DNA of 64,000 nt from Loripinus fragilis (lineage: Eukaryota > Mollusca > Bivalvia > Lucinida > Lucinidae). The notes beneath the pieces were generated by a model, which was given only the letters and a program-made list of their open reading frames with translations, had not been told where the DNA came from and ran no database searches. The DNA lies in assembly GCA_964019695.1 (NCBI GenBank), contig OZ026522.1, positions 16,366,687-16,430,686 of the forward strand, in the 5' to 3' direction. Shown here in pieces: positions 35,766 to 48,190 of the stretch; position 1 is the first letter of the stretch, and the number at the start of each line of letters is the position of its first letter. Position numbers and translations under genes: made by a program.

Positions 35766-36555
35766 TTGTTCAATTTTATTAACCTGACACAGGTGCATAA
35801 TTTCACGGTTAGTGCACAAGATATTTTACCTTCCGTCGACTTTCGGTATTTACCGTAATGTTTACAGGAATTTTGCAAGAGCTAAATGAGATAATGAAAC
35901 AGTTTGCACAGTCATACTGACTAGTCAAGTGGTTATGTTACAGAGTTTACAACCAAAAGGTCGTGAGTTCAAGTCCACGCATGTTCTTGTTTTTTTTTTG
36001 TATTTTTACCTTTATTCGATTCGTTTAACTTCATTTATTATAGATGTACCACGACCTCTGAGTAATTTCCTTTGGATCATTTATTCAAAAGGTTGATGCG
36101 TAACGCATACAATGAACCAGTCTGTCTGGAACATCTGCGTGCTTCAAAATAGAATAGTATACGTAATAAAACGCCTGAAACCCCTATTTCTAGATCCGTA
36201 TTTTCAATTTTGTAAATATAGACACGCTTCAAAGTTATTTGTTTATCTATACTTGCATTTGTTTTTGTTAAGGTCGTGGTACATCTATAATAAATGAAAT
36301 TAAACGAATCGAATAAAGGTATAAAAAAAAAAGAACACACGTGGACTCGAACTCACGACCTTTTGGTTGTAAACTCTGTATCATAACCACTTGACTAGCC
36401 AGTAGGACGGTAAAAAACGATTCATTATCTGCATAAATACTTACAGAATTCCTGTAAAAACTTGCGGTAAATACCGAAAGTCGACGGAAGGTAAAAATAA
36501 CTTGTGCACTGACCGTGAAATTATGCACCTGTGTCAGGTTAATAAAATCGAACAA
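35766..36555. mobile_element. 790-bp foldback element with ~290-bp arms, TA target duplication and tRNA-like A/B boxes in each arm
   Basis: Arms 35766-36057 and about 36271-36555 are inverted copies. Termini are TTGTTCAATTTTATTAACC and its complement, with one mismatch in 23. TA lies on both sides (35764-35765, 36556-36557), and U-d shows the empty site GGTACAGGG at 31884. Each arm holds a tRNA-like unit: A box TAGTCAAGTGG (35922-35932; complement at 36387-36397), and B box GAGTTCAAGTCC (35965-35976) or GAGTTCGAGTCC on the minus strand (36343-36354). Both point toward the 213-bp centre. The centre (36058-36270) is AT-rich and non-coding. It could be a TA-targeting MITE that captured a SINE-like sequence before arm duplication. 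Confidence 0.85.
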
Positions 36556-37050
36556 TACAGGGAGTCAAATCACGACAGTAAACAAAAAGCAAAACGTGAA
36601 ACACTAATATATTACATGTATTTCCAAGTAAATGTTTACACGAGGCACGTTAAAATGAGGCAATAATGTTTAAGATATTAATTACTATACTGTCCAGAGT
36701 GCTAACACAGATTGCTTTCTATTTTTGCAGTTAAAAGGTGACAGAGTAAACATAAATAATTTGAAGAAAGGAACAAAATAGTATCTACCAAAAAACAACT
36801 TACCCCAGTGTATAAATACTATCGTGTTTCCTATTGCTTTTCATCATCAAGTGGCAAGGTCGAAGCAAATAACTCTTCACAGACGGTTTCAACAGTTTCA
36901 TCATATTATACAACAGAAATTTGTAGAGGTGAGTAAGAATCTTGCTTCTTTACATCATAAACTGCTATAGCACGGCCACCAATCCAGCTCCTTAATTGTA
37001 TATACCAGTCGGATTTTGTGTTTCCTAATTTTGAGAGGATACATAACAGC

Positions 37051-38553
37051 ACTTGACAATCAATGTAAGAGACACAACAACTCAGACCAACACTTAACAT
37101 TAAGTGTAAGAGAAACACAAGACCACAGGCCAACAAACAAACACTTGACACCCTGTATAAGAAACACTCAAGATGACAGATCAACACTTGGGACACATTG
37201 TATTAAAACACAAGAACACAGATCCAAACTTGTCACTCCGTGTAAGTGACGCAGCCACACAGACTAAAACTTGACACTCTGTGTCAGACACACAATAACA
37301 AAGACCAACATGTGTCACTGAGGGGAAACTTCAAGACCACATTGGCCACTCAGTGGAAGCAACAGAAGGACACAGACCAACATTTGCAACTCAATGAAAG
37401 ACATTTAAGAAAACGGACCAACACATGTCACTGTGTAAAAGAGACACGAGAGCACGGATCAGCACTTGTCACTAGGTGTAAGAGACACGAGCACACGAAC
37501 CAACACTCGCACTCCGTGTAAGAGACACGAGAATACAGACCAACTCTTTGCATTAGTGTCAGAAAAACGCAAGAACATAGAACAATTCATGTCAGTTAGT
37601 GTGTGACACACAAAAACAGACCGCCACTTGTTACTTAGTGTACGAGACACACCAGAGCACATTTCATCATTTCATTTGACACTCAGTGTTAGAGACTCAC
37701 AAGTAAACAGACAAACCATTGTCACTCAGTGTACGAGGCACACCAGAAGACAGACCAACCCTTGTCACTCAGTGTATGAGACACACCAGAACACAGACCA
37801 ACCCTTGTCACTCAGTGTACGAGACACACCAGATAACAGACCAGCCTGTGTCACTCAGTATACGAGACAAACGAGAACACAGACCAGCCCTTGTCACTCA
37901 GTGCTAGAGACATGCCAGAACATAGACCAACCTGTGTCACTCAGTGTACGAGACAGACAAAACCACAAACTAACCCTTGTCACACAGTGTAAGTTACACA
38001 TTAACACAGACCCAGACATGCCACGTAGTTTAAGAGGCCAAGAAGAACACAGAATAACACAGGCCACTAAGTGTAAATCACTAATGCTCACAGACCAACC
38101 CTTGGCACTCAGTGTAAGATACACAAGAACAAAGACCAACCCTTACCACTCAGTGTACATCAATCAATGACGCAGACCAACCCCTGAAACTCAGTGTAAG
38201 ACACACAATAACACAGACCAACCCTTGACACTCAGTGTAAGATACACAAGAACAAAGACCAACTCTTACCACTCAGTGTACATCAATCAATGACGCAGAC
38301 CAACCCCTGAAACTCAGTGTAAGGCACACAATAACATAGACAAACCCTTGACACTCAGTGTAAGACACACACTTACACAGACCAACACTCGACACGCAGT
38401 GTTAGACACACAATGCAACAGACCAACCCTTGACACTCAGTGTAAGAAACCATTTATCACAGACCTACCCTTGACACTCAGTGTACATCACACAGGTACA
38501 CAGACCTACCCTTGGCACTTAGTGTACATCACACAGGGACACAGACCTACCCT
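37051..38553 (+). repeat. Satellite block D
   Basis: Starts in register with block C. Around 38119-38237 and 38241-38360 a segment of three units (ACCACTCAGTGTACATCAATC, AATGACGCAGACC) is repeated in tandem at about 122 bp. Ends where the TIR element at 38554 is inserted. Confidence 0.9.
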
Positions 38554-40266
38554 TGCCTCGGTTACATTTGCTACGGTCATCGTACGATTTATTTGTCTAC
38601 GATTTTCCCTACGATTTTTTCGGCATCATAGGCGGCTATAAGCTACGACGTATGTGTTTACATAGCTTACGATCACCTTACGATTTCTTTCGGCCACAAA
38701 CTGGGACAAAACCTTACAGAGACCTTGCGGATATCGTACGACAACCGCAAGGTTATCGTACAGTCATCGTGCTCTCTTCTTGACCTCCCTATATAAATCG
38801 CACGATGCCCGTACGATGACCTTGCGGAAGTCGCAAGAAGTCGGTACGCTGACTGTGTAATTGTCGTGTAATTATGTGCATGGATTTAAACGGCCATCCA
38901 TGTTCATTTTTGGATTCCATTTGAACTGTGTTTCAAAGTCATGTGATCACAAATCGTGCTATGGAGAGGCTAGTATATTGAGTGGAATATGGTCCCAAGG
39001 TATGGAACTGTGTGATACGTTTATGTATATTTTAACGTTCCATATTTTAATGTCAATTTTCAAGTTCTGCAGTTTTCATAAAGTTTAAGTCACAGAACAT
39101 TACAACAACCCCTTTTGTATAGTACACTTTTATAATCCGAAATGTATCACATTAATTGAAAATATAAAAGTGCTTTAATTGTATCGTCTCGTAGATTCAG
39201 CGTAGACTAGATCTAAAACGCTTATTATGATTTTGTTCAGTTTAATCATCCAAAGGCGCTCTACGGCCAGCAAGACATAAAAATCTTCGTCAATTGATGT
39301 AAGCAAAAATGAAGTCGTTGCATGCGAATAACAAAGGTACTGACCAGAATGTGCTTTCTTCCACCCAGCCTGGTCAGCACATTTGCAATTCGTTTTTAGT
39401 AAAATACATTTTGTAGCACATTCATACATTCAAATTTCAATGTTCGAACTAGTCACATTTTCTACCTACGAGACCCATATATTTTATTCCTTGAAGTAAT
39501 ACTCAAATTCAAATCCCAGATCATAAATCACAAAAAAATATCTAGACTATTTATTAATTTTATCTCTTTTATTAAACCCCTTATCCAACCATGCAGCATT
39601 TTATATACGGAAAATGCGTATGCATTTCACGTTAGGTGCATATTTTCAATTGCACTTCAGACAATTTTATCATGGAAGCATACTCTATAGGCCCTGATTA
39701 GACTGCTTCCATCAGCAAACTGAACTGGGTCCATAATGAGTCACTCTGAGTGGTGGTATAAGAGACATCGCCTGAAGACAAATATTGAAATGAAACAAAC
39801 AGCTAATGATAACCAATATATGTACCTGACACGTCTCAAGGCGCCCACACGATCATTGTGCCATCGCCTTGGGGTTACCAAAGGGTGACCGTCCGATGTC
39901 CATACGATTTTATGGGCCCTGCAAGGTCATCGTGCGGCGACCTTGCAGGCTCCCTACGACTATCGCAAGAGTCTACAATCATTTTTGGGCCAAAATGACA
40001 ATCTAAAACCCTGCGTTGTCCTCACGATCACCGTGCGGTGCCCCTACGGGGGTCGTACGATGTCACTGCGATGTGTCTACGGGCTACCGGCTTACGATTT
40101 TTTTCAAATTTGTCATTGTGCGGAGTTAAACAAAATCGTAGAGGCCACGATGCACGTAAATCCGTACGATGATCGCAAGGTCTCCCTGCGGAGGCCGCAC
40201 GGAAACGGTAATTTGGACGTCGTACGGGCATCGTATACTCGTCGTAAGGCAAATATAACCGAGGCA
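38554..40266. mobile_element. 1.7-kb TIR element rich in CGTACGAT motifs, inserted in the satellite
   Basis: Left TGCCTCGGTTACATTTGC and right GCAAATATAACCGAGGCA match 17 of 18. Beyond the TIRs, both subterminal regions (38554-38850 and 39840-40266) are studded with TACGAT, ATCGTACG and CTTGCGG motifs on both strands, a pattern seen at transposase-binding ends. The AT-rich middle has no transposase; the longest minus frame is 84 residues. Satellite resumes at 40268. I see no clear target duplication, so the superfamily is open. Confidence 0.8.
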
Positions 40267-40267
40267 T

Positions 40268-40312
40268 AAGTGTACATCACACATGGACGCAGACCTACCA
40301 TTGACACTTAGT
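40268..40312 (+). repeat. Single satellite unit remnant
   Basis: AAGTGTACATCACACATGG then ACGCAGACCTACCATTGAC then ACTTAG is one satellite unit of the block D variant (GTACATCACACAGG...), stranded beyond the 1.7-kb element. Confidence 0.85.
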
Positions 40313-43240
40313 AGCCCAGATCAGCGTATCTCGTACAAAAGTCATCGATGCTTACCCCGAAAGAAGCAAAGCTGATTTTTTGCACAAAGAATATTTGAAT
40401 ATGCTTGCAACACGAAAAAATTAAAATTGATATAATATATTCATTAGTTAAGCCATGTGGCAAAAACATACATTGGTACCCTATCAAAAAAAAGACAAAA
40501 AAGAAACAGAGGAGACCAACAGCGTGACATTCATCCCACACAAGGCTACAAGAGGATAAGAAACTATATCCAAATGACTTGTATAATAAACATGGTTAAG
40601 AAACAATATAACTAGCATTTTCTAACGAGGTGATTATGCTGCTAATAGCACTGAACAATGTACATGGCACAAACAAAGAAACTAACACCACTAATCACTG
40701 AAAAGAGTGTGTGTGTTTCAGGTTATAAACACAGCTAACTTTACTCGTATAAATTGATTAAAGTCTATTGTTTTAAAAAAAAACTAATTCTTTCCAATCC
40801 TCCATCAGTCATCCGTCCATTGAAGACTTCATGAACAGTAAACAGAAATTAAAGGTACAATAGGTAAACGTAACTTATGGACAACTGATGACGTAAGCTG
40901 CTATAATGAAAGAAAGAAAGGTGGCAAAGATCAGGAATGGATACAATCAAATACTACACATGACCCAGGATACCACATGACAAAACACAATTAAACATCA
41001 CAAACAAGAGCTATGAGATCAGCCCTTTCCCAGCACGAGACCACAAGGCAGCTATGAACAGACGCGAAAGCATGACAAACATGAGACATGAATAACACAA
41101 ATGATCCACAAAAGAAGTATCGCCTTCGAACGGTCAGTAAAAATATTTTATTGGAGGGCTTAAACCAGTTTCATGGCGCCAGTTTCAGCTGCATTATATA
41201 CCCCATCATAGTTTTTGATTGTTTTTATCTATTTCTTTTGTCTTAGTTTTTTCTTTTCCTATTTTCTTTCTTTTTTGCTACTTTTTCTTTCATTTTCAGT
41301 TGTCTTGTCCCTTTTTGACTATTTTATTCATTTTCAGCTTTGTATTTGGTTTTAATGGTGTAGTTTTTATGTTTTGGCATCTTTAAACAGTTTTGCTACC
41401 TTGAAAATTGTTTTGTAAATACATGTAAAACATACAACTATGCCAAATTAAAAACCTCAAGCTTACAAAACTGCATACTTCATAAAAGAAAATTTAATTA
41501 AATCTCTCATGAGTCCAACTCCCAAAAATTCGAGTGTTGGAGAGCCAGATATTATTTTTAGATGTGAACAAGTAATATATGTACTTCAAACTGTACTATA
41601 GATATTCGGGTATGCATAGTATTTAAGTAAAATATGTGTGAAAAGTTAATATTGTGCATCCAAATGCTGCTGTGGAAAGTCTGAAACTTACGTAACTGTT
41701 TATCCCTTGTTTTGATTTTTGTAAATATAAAATGATGTTTTTTTTTATATACTTTGGTATTGGAAGACATTTAAATAAATCAATGTATGTATACATCAGT
41801 ATGTCGTTCAGGTATTGCCATAACAGTATGCAATTATGTTAAGTCTAGTTGACATGGTGATTGTTTTATAATACAAGGTATGGAAAATTAGTCCATTTTG
41901 TCTTGTTGTTTAGGCAACCGTTTTGGCTTTTAGATTAGCTTTGAGGACTTTAATGTGCCATTTGACTAAAATGAGCATAATACCATCCACTTTTTTACAT
42001 TTCACACAATTGACATCACGAAATTCATCCTTAACCACAGTTAATGCTAATTTCAAGAGAATGGAAATACAAAAAATCAATAAATAAATTGACCACAAGC
42101 CTCTGTATTTATGGAAAATGTGTACATAATAACATTGGGTCAGTTGAACAAAATATTGTGATTGTTAAACACTTATAATACACTAAATACATTGGCATTC
42201 TACATTATAACATATCCTTAACAATAAATTAAAGACTACATGTATATATAAAATTCAATTGATGTATAGTTTGACAGGACAGACAGAGGACCAACAGGTA
42301 AGCTACCAACATTGCCCTCCACGTGTGTTGATTTTTGAAATCAGTCAGCTGATAATGACCGTCAAATGACTCTCACTCTTTTCGCCCAATAACTATGTAA
42401 TGGAACACAACGGTGCCATCCTATATCAACTTTATTTACATTTAGGCGATTATCGCATACTTAGAAAAAGTTAGTAACCATTTGGGATGTACTTAACATT
42501 GTGATGTGTTTTTGCATATCTACCCTTCCGGTTCGCCAAAACAATGCATTGAATAAAGCAAATCTATTTTACAGCCTATGTGCTAATATCAAGGCCATCT
42601 TAAAGTGTCCATTCTTACGTGACAATACATTTTGTGTTGTGAAATAGGCACACGGACGTCCCACTACATACGCAAGCATTTTAAACGTGACCCGTTAGTA
42701 GGCTAAGGAATGAGCCCCCAAAATACGTTTTCATACCTTATGGCGACGGCAGCCATAATGGATATTAAATCTCACCCAAACAGGCAGCAATGTGATCTTT
42801 GGACAGTTATGATGTGTTTTTGTGAAAATAATTGAATTGAGTCGTGGTAGATACAGATGGGAGAAAACGAAACATTACGTTTTATCTGGCTACATATGGT
42901 ACACAACATTTAATGCGTAATGCTAAAGCAGCAGTTCTTTGAAATTGAAACTAATACTCAAAACTTTTAAAACAAACGCATTGCCATTCCTGAAAGGTAG
43001 TTTGATTTTAATTTGATAACGCATTGCTGAGATAATAGCGTTTGTATTAAACGCATGCATGCATATGACACATGGGCTACCATACTTTATTAGCTCTAGT
43101 GGCGTTATGCAATTCCGCGAAGTTTGCTTTACAGTGGTTTCTTATGCACCATATATACTTCTTCAAATTTATACTATAACAAACCTTGCTACTTTCGGGG
43201 TAACCGTTTTTTATATTTTTTTTTACCCTGGGCCCCAGCC
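40313..43240. other. 2.9-kb non-satellite interval splitting block D from block F
   Basis: Satellite stops at TTGACACTTAG and resumes at AACTCAGTGTAAGAC (43242). The interval is AT-rich and shows one family X copy (40905-41190). A T-rich tract (41200-41400) of TTTTCTTT type is also visible. Nothing else is recognised on either strand. No inverted termini or target duplication seen, so it may be old flanking DNA rather than one insertion. Confidence 0.4.
40905..41190 (-). mobile_element. Family X element, copy 3
   Basis: GCAAAGATCAGGAATGGATAC, CATGACCCAGGATACCA, GCCCTTTCCCAGCA, GATCCACAAAAGAAGT and GGAGGGCTTAAACC in the same order as at 12021-12300 and 52290-52561. It extends to CATGGCGCC at the far end. 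Flanks AAGCTGCTATAAT and CAGCTGCATTATA resemble a degenerate duplication. Confidence 0.75.
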
Positions 43241-43595
43241 TAACTCAGTGTAAGACACACAATAACACAGACCAACTCTTGACACTCAGTGTAAGACACA
43301 CAATAATAAAAGACCAACCCTTGACACTCATTGTAAGACGCACAATAACACAGACCAACCATTGACACTCACTGTAAGTCACACAAGAACAAAGACCACC
43401 CCTTGGCACTCAGTGTAGATCACTCAAGACTAAAGGCTAACCCTTGACACTAAGTTTAAGTCACAAAAGAACAAAGACAAATCCTTGACCCTCAGTGTAA
43501 GTCACTCAAGAAAAAAGGCCAACACTAGCAACTTATTATCAGCTACAACAGATCATGGACTTACCATTGACAGTCAGTGTAAGAGACATAAGATT
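43241..43595 (+). repeat. Satellite block F
   Basis: About eight 41-bp units (AACTCAGTGTAAGACACAC, AATAACACAGACCAACTC) ending at AGATTGCACACCAACGTG, immediately before U-f. Confidence 0.9.
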
Positions 43596-45768
43596 GCACA
43601 CCAACGTGATTTATCAGGCATCATTAGGCATCCTATTTACGGACAGTGACCTATATAAGAGTGACTAGAAACTCCAATGAAATACCAACACTCAACTCAA
43701 ATAACTCTGTCGGGCATCTTACACAGGTAAATGAGGGAAACTCGGTATCATTTATCTACACGATTTGCTTGAACCGCTGTTTTGGAATACACAGCGTAAT
43801 TTCTCTATTGTTTACCTAAACTTTTAACACCTTTATAAACACCGAAATTATATGATAACGATAATTATGAATCATTGGACATCTTAGTTTATGAATATTG
43901 ATAAATCGAGACACAGTCATAGCCATGTTTGAAGCTTTATTCGTTGGAGTGAAAGAGGTATTGCTGAAGCCATTTTTGCAGATTTCCACAACTTTCATAA
44001 AATCTGCCGATATTTACACGGTCATAACTCGATAGGATTAGTTTTTACAGTGTAGAAACATAGCATTTAGCAATATTTCATATATGTTTTTTCGATTGTT
44101 ATTAACAATATGTACCAATAAGCGATATTTACGACGTAGTACGCTCTTTAATGTACCTATAATACAGCGGTCTCACAAGCTGCTTTGCCATTTTGAGTGT
44201 GTACGATAAAAGGCGCACCAGTCGTAAGTCACGTGACACATGCCACGACATACTTATATAGCTGAAAAATTAAGTGTACAGTCACTATAATATAGGTCAC
44301 TGTTACGGAACAGTCAGGGAGTGCAGGCCCAGATCAGACGCCATGTGCGTCATTTACCTTTATCACTTAATTGTGTCTTCTCACTCTGTATTAGGTGGTA
44401 TGTTATTATATTTTAGGAGACGGTTATATTTGATAGTGACTAACTGGCTTAGGGAATTAATCCCACTACACCTGTGAACTTGCATAATACGAATACATTA
44501 ACATCTATCTGAATTCTCTCTCACATACGGAATGACAATCTTAACAATTTGTACTCCTGTATGTTTCACAGTTGGTAAATATTGTTTTTATGTGAAACTC
44601 ATTTACATTTTCATGTAATAACAACATAAATATATTTTAGCAGGTGTAACTAGTCACGCGACTGATATATTTACAACTTGTCATAGTATGTTGTATTTGT
44701 TTAAAAATATAACTACCAGCTTGAAAAATGACTTGAATATACAGGGTAAGTTATGTTTTATTGACGGTTTGCACGTATATACCTCTTAAAATGGCTATTA
44801 TATTATCGAGAAACATTTGTTATAACAATGAGGCTGGACTGATGTGAAATTATATCATATACCTAGCATTAATTTCCTATTGTTTTGAAGTGAGATAGTT
44901 TTCATATCTTGAGGAGTGAAATATTTCACTAGTGACGATATCAGTTTGTTTCATATCTTCACTGCCCAGTGTCGATATTTTTTTTTGTCGGAACTACTTT
45001 TTTCAATACACATATGCACAAAACAATCAGACTCACCATCAGATATTGATCCATCCTGGTCTACTTTAGAGGAATTTGGGAGTTTTGAAGATTTTAGGGC
45101 ATTCAAAATAAAAATTGACAATGCTGATCTGATGTTATTATAGCCAGATCAGACACCAGCCAAATATTTACATCTGAGCTGTATTTTTTCTCCCTGTCAT
45201 GGCGCTTGCGGCTTGTCCAATTCTTTGATGTCCTCTCACTTTACTCCTCACAAAACCATCCTCATTTTGTGTGACAAACACATTTCTGTCAATTTCTCGG
45301 GCTATTGCCGTCTGATCTGGCAAGCAAAAGGCTAGCAAATGGCTAAAAAACAACTGAAATGGATCTCCCGATGTTCAATCCTCCAACGTTTCTGTTTTTG
45401 TCAAGCCTCAGGCTTTTAGAGTGCTTTTCCTTGGCTATAATTTGCGCATTACGTTGTAAGGGAAACAACTTAAACATAAAAACAATGATTTTGCTAGACA
45501 GTTACATTTCTTTTGCTTTTACTAATATAAGGGAGACAACATAAAAACATTTGAGACAAAGCTTGAGTGGCAAAGCCGAAATATTTCAGCTACATGTGAC
45601 ATGTAGGCGGGGCCAATGAACTTCCATGCTGTTGGATTACTACGCACCGGGCTGGGGGAGGGGGATGGCGGTTCGTTAAATATGAGTTTTTTTTGTGTGT
45701 GTTTTTTTCTTCTTCTCTTTCTTTTTTCATTGAAAACATCACCGGAAGGTTATATAATATACAGAATA

Positions 45769-45913
45769 GTAAACTGTGTTTCTGTGATATGAAAATTATG
45801 TCACTTAGGAATGGCTGTGATTTTGGTAAACAACTCGTCCTGCGGACTCGTTGTTTACCGAATCACCACCATTCCTTCGTGACATAATTTTCATATCACG
45901 GAAACACAGTTAA
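45769..45913. repeat. Long hairpin, arms about 65 bp
   Basis: AAACTGTGTTTCTGTGATATG...TCACTTAGGAATGG...GGTAAACAACTCG at left mirrors CGTTGTTTACCGAATCACC...CATTCCTTCGTGAC...CATATCACGGAAACACAGTT at right, around TCCTGCGGA. Compact foldback inside U-f; non-coding. Confidence 0.85.
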
Positions 45914-46071
45914 CTTTTCTCTATCTATTACAATAAAGGCTGTCCCAGGAAGTTTGTTAAACAGATTCAGGAGGACATATCAGGTCAAGAAAACAGACCA
46001 AATAAAAGGAATGGCAGAACAGTGTACAACAATGAGCGTTAGAATTAAACACAGAATATTTACATTAAGTT

Positions 46072-46320
46072 TTTAGCTCACCAGAGCCGAAGGCTCAGGG
46101 TGAGCTTATAGTATGGGACTCGAGCCGGCGTCCGTCCGTGTGTCCGTGTGTGAGTCCGTGCGTCCACACTTTCAAACATGAATATCTCTGAGACCGGCTG
46201 GCCAATCATAATCAAATTTCATCAGAAGCATCATTGGGGTAGGGGATTGACAGCATTAGGTTTTCGGCTAGATCGAATCAGAACTCTGGTTTCCATGGCA
46301 ACAGCTAGCTCCCATAGGGT
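46072..46320 (+). repeat. TTAGCTCACC module, copy 2, heading a tandem array
   Basis: TTTAGCTCACCAGAGCC...GGCTCAGGGTGAGCTTATA hairpin, then GTCCGTCCGTGTGTCCGTG and CAAACATGAATATCTCTGAG. Same organisation as 21793; the tandem that follows differs in sequence. Confidence 0.75.
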
Positions 46321-48190
46321 TATAATGGGGAAAATCTTGTGACCACTCTAGCTCCTTCATTTTTGATTTGTTCTTCTTTATTCTTGCAAGTAACAAGGAC
46401 ATCTATAAAATCTCGAATGGGTTCGAAATTTGGCAGGATCGGACCAGGGACTTATGAGTTAGCTGCCCTTGAGCGTCTGGAAAAATCCCCATAGACTTAT
46501 AATGGGAAAAATGTTGTGACCACTCTAGTACCTTCATTTTTGGATGGATCTTCTTAATTCATGCAGATAACAAGACCAACTATAAAAGCTTGGATGGGTT
46601 TTGAATTTCGGTAAGATTCCATCACTGACTTGGGAGTTAGCTGCCCTTGAGCATCAGAAAAATTAATGAATAATGTTGTGACCACTCTAGCTCTTTCGTT
46701 TTTGATTGGATCTTCCTCATTCTTGCAGGCAACGAGTAAACCCATAATATCTCGGATGGGTTCGAAATTCAGCAGGATCCGACCAGGGACTTATGAGTTA
46801 GCTGCCCTTGAGCGTTTGGAAAAATCCCCATAGACTTATAATGGGAGAAACATTGTGACCACTCTAGTGCTTTCAATTTTAAATGGATCTACCTCATTCT
46901 TGCATTCGATAAGGACAACTATTAAAGCTTGGATGAGTTTGAATTTCGGCAAGATTCCATCACTGACTTCGGAGTTAGCTGCCCTTGAGCGTCAGAAAAA
47001 TTAATCAAAAATGTTGTGACCACTCTAGCTCCGTCATTTTTTGATTGGATCTTCTTCTTTCTTGCAGGCAACAATTAAACCCATAAAATCTCGAATAGGT
47101 TCGAAATTCAGCAGGATCCGACCAGGGACTTATGAGTAAGCTGCCCTTGAGCGTTTGGAAAAATCCCCATAGACTTATAATGGGAGAAATGTTGTGACCA
47201 CTCTAGTTCTTTCAATTTTGAATGGATCTTCCTCATTCTTGCATATAATTAAAACAACTATTAAAGCTGGGATGAGTTTGAATTTCGGCAAGATTCCATC
47301 ACTGACTTCGAAGTTAGCTGCCCTTAAGCATCAGAAAAATTAATGAATAATGTTGTGACCACTCTAGCTCATTCATTTTTGATTGGATCTTCTTCACTCT
47401 TGCAGGCAACAAGTAAACCCATAATATCTCGGATGGGTTCCAAATTCAGCAGGATCCGACCAGGGACTTATGAGTTACCTGCCCTTAAGCGTCTGGAAAA
47501 ATCCCCATAGACTTATAATTGGAGAAATGTTGTGACCACTCTAGTTCTTTCAATTTTTAATGGATCTTCCTTATTCTTGCATACAATAAGAACAACTATT
47601 AAAGCTTGGATGAGTTTGAATTACGTCAAGATCCCATCATACATTTTGGAGTTAGCTCCCCTTGAGCATCTTAAAAATTAATGAATAATGTTGTGACCAC
47701 TCTAGCTCCTTCATTTTTGATTGGATCTTCTTTATTCTTGCAGGTAACAAGGACAACCATAAAAGCTTGGATAAGTTTAATTTAAAGTAGAACCAACTTT
47801 AGACTGTGGAGTTAACTTCCCTTGAGCATCATAAAAAATCTGCATAGACTTACAATGGGAGATCCGTCGTGACCACTCTAGCACCTTCATTTGTGAATGG
47901 ATCTTCCTCATTTGTAGGTAACAAGGAGTTTGTATGAGTTTGATTTTCAGCCACACCCATCCACCAGCTACAGAGTTAGCTGCCCTTGAGCATCTAAAAT
48001 ATAACTATATAATGTTGTGACCACTCTAGCACCTTCATTTTTTATTTGTTTTTTTTTTCATCCCTGTAGGTTACCAGGACATACATAAAAGTATGGATGA
48101 GTTTGAATTTCGGTCAGCTCCCATAACTGACTACGGAGTTAGCTGCCCTTGGGTATCTGAAAACTACACTTTCACCAGGTTTCCAATGCA
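46321..48190 (+). repeat. Dimeric tandem repeat: alternating ~177-bp and ~161-bp monomers (338-bp dimer)
   Basis: GTGACCACTCTAG begins at 46339, 46516, 46678, 46855, 47016, 47194, 47355, 47532, 47693, 47869 and 48017. Spacings are 177, 162, 177, 161, 178, 161, 177, 161, 176, 148. The long monomers carry CCCCATAGACTTATAATGGG and GACCAGGGACTTATGAGTTA; the short ones carry AAAAATTAATGAATAATG and TCACTGACTT.GGAGTTAG. Two monomer types were therefore amplified as a pair. Only the last units break the alternation. Non-coding; short frames are incidental. Confidence 0.9.

Larger units (their letters stand above)
34266..37050 (+). repeat. U-e: spacer unit carrying the 790-bp foldback
   Basis: Near identical by eye to U-d apart from the foldback (35766-36555) and an extra start segment (34283-34420, TAGGCATTATTATGCATTC to GAGGAAACGG). 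That segment U-d lacks but U-f shares (43621, AGGCATCCTATTTACGG; 44330, CAGATCAGACGCCATGTGCG). It ends at CCTAATTTTGAGAGGAT before satellite D. Confidence 0.85.

Noticed and set aside
35915..35985. tRNA gene (Val-like) in the foldback arm
   Set aside because: Same sequence occurs inverted in the other arm of a mobile element, and no full cloverleaf closes.
39175..39429. 84-residue minus-strand frame inside the 1.7-kb TIR element as a transposase
   Set aside because: No DDE/D or zinc-finger pattern, far too short, and no supporting frame nearby.
41200..41400. T-rich tract as a poly-pyrimidine/splice or replication feature
   Set aside because: Looks like simple low-complexity DNA; no adjacent exon or defined boundary.
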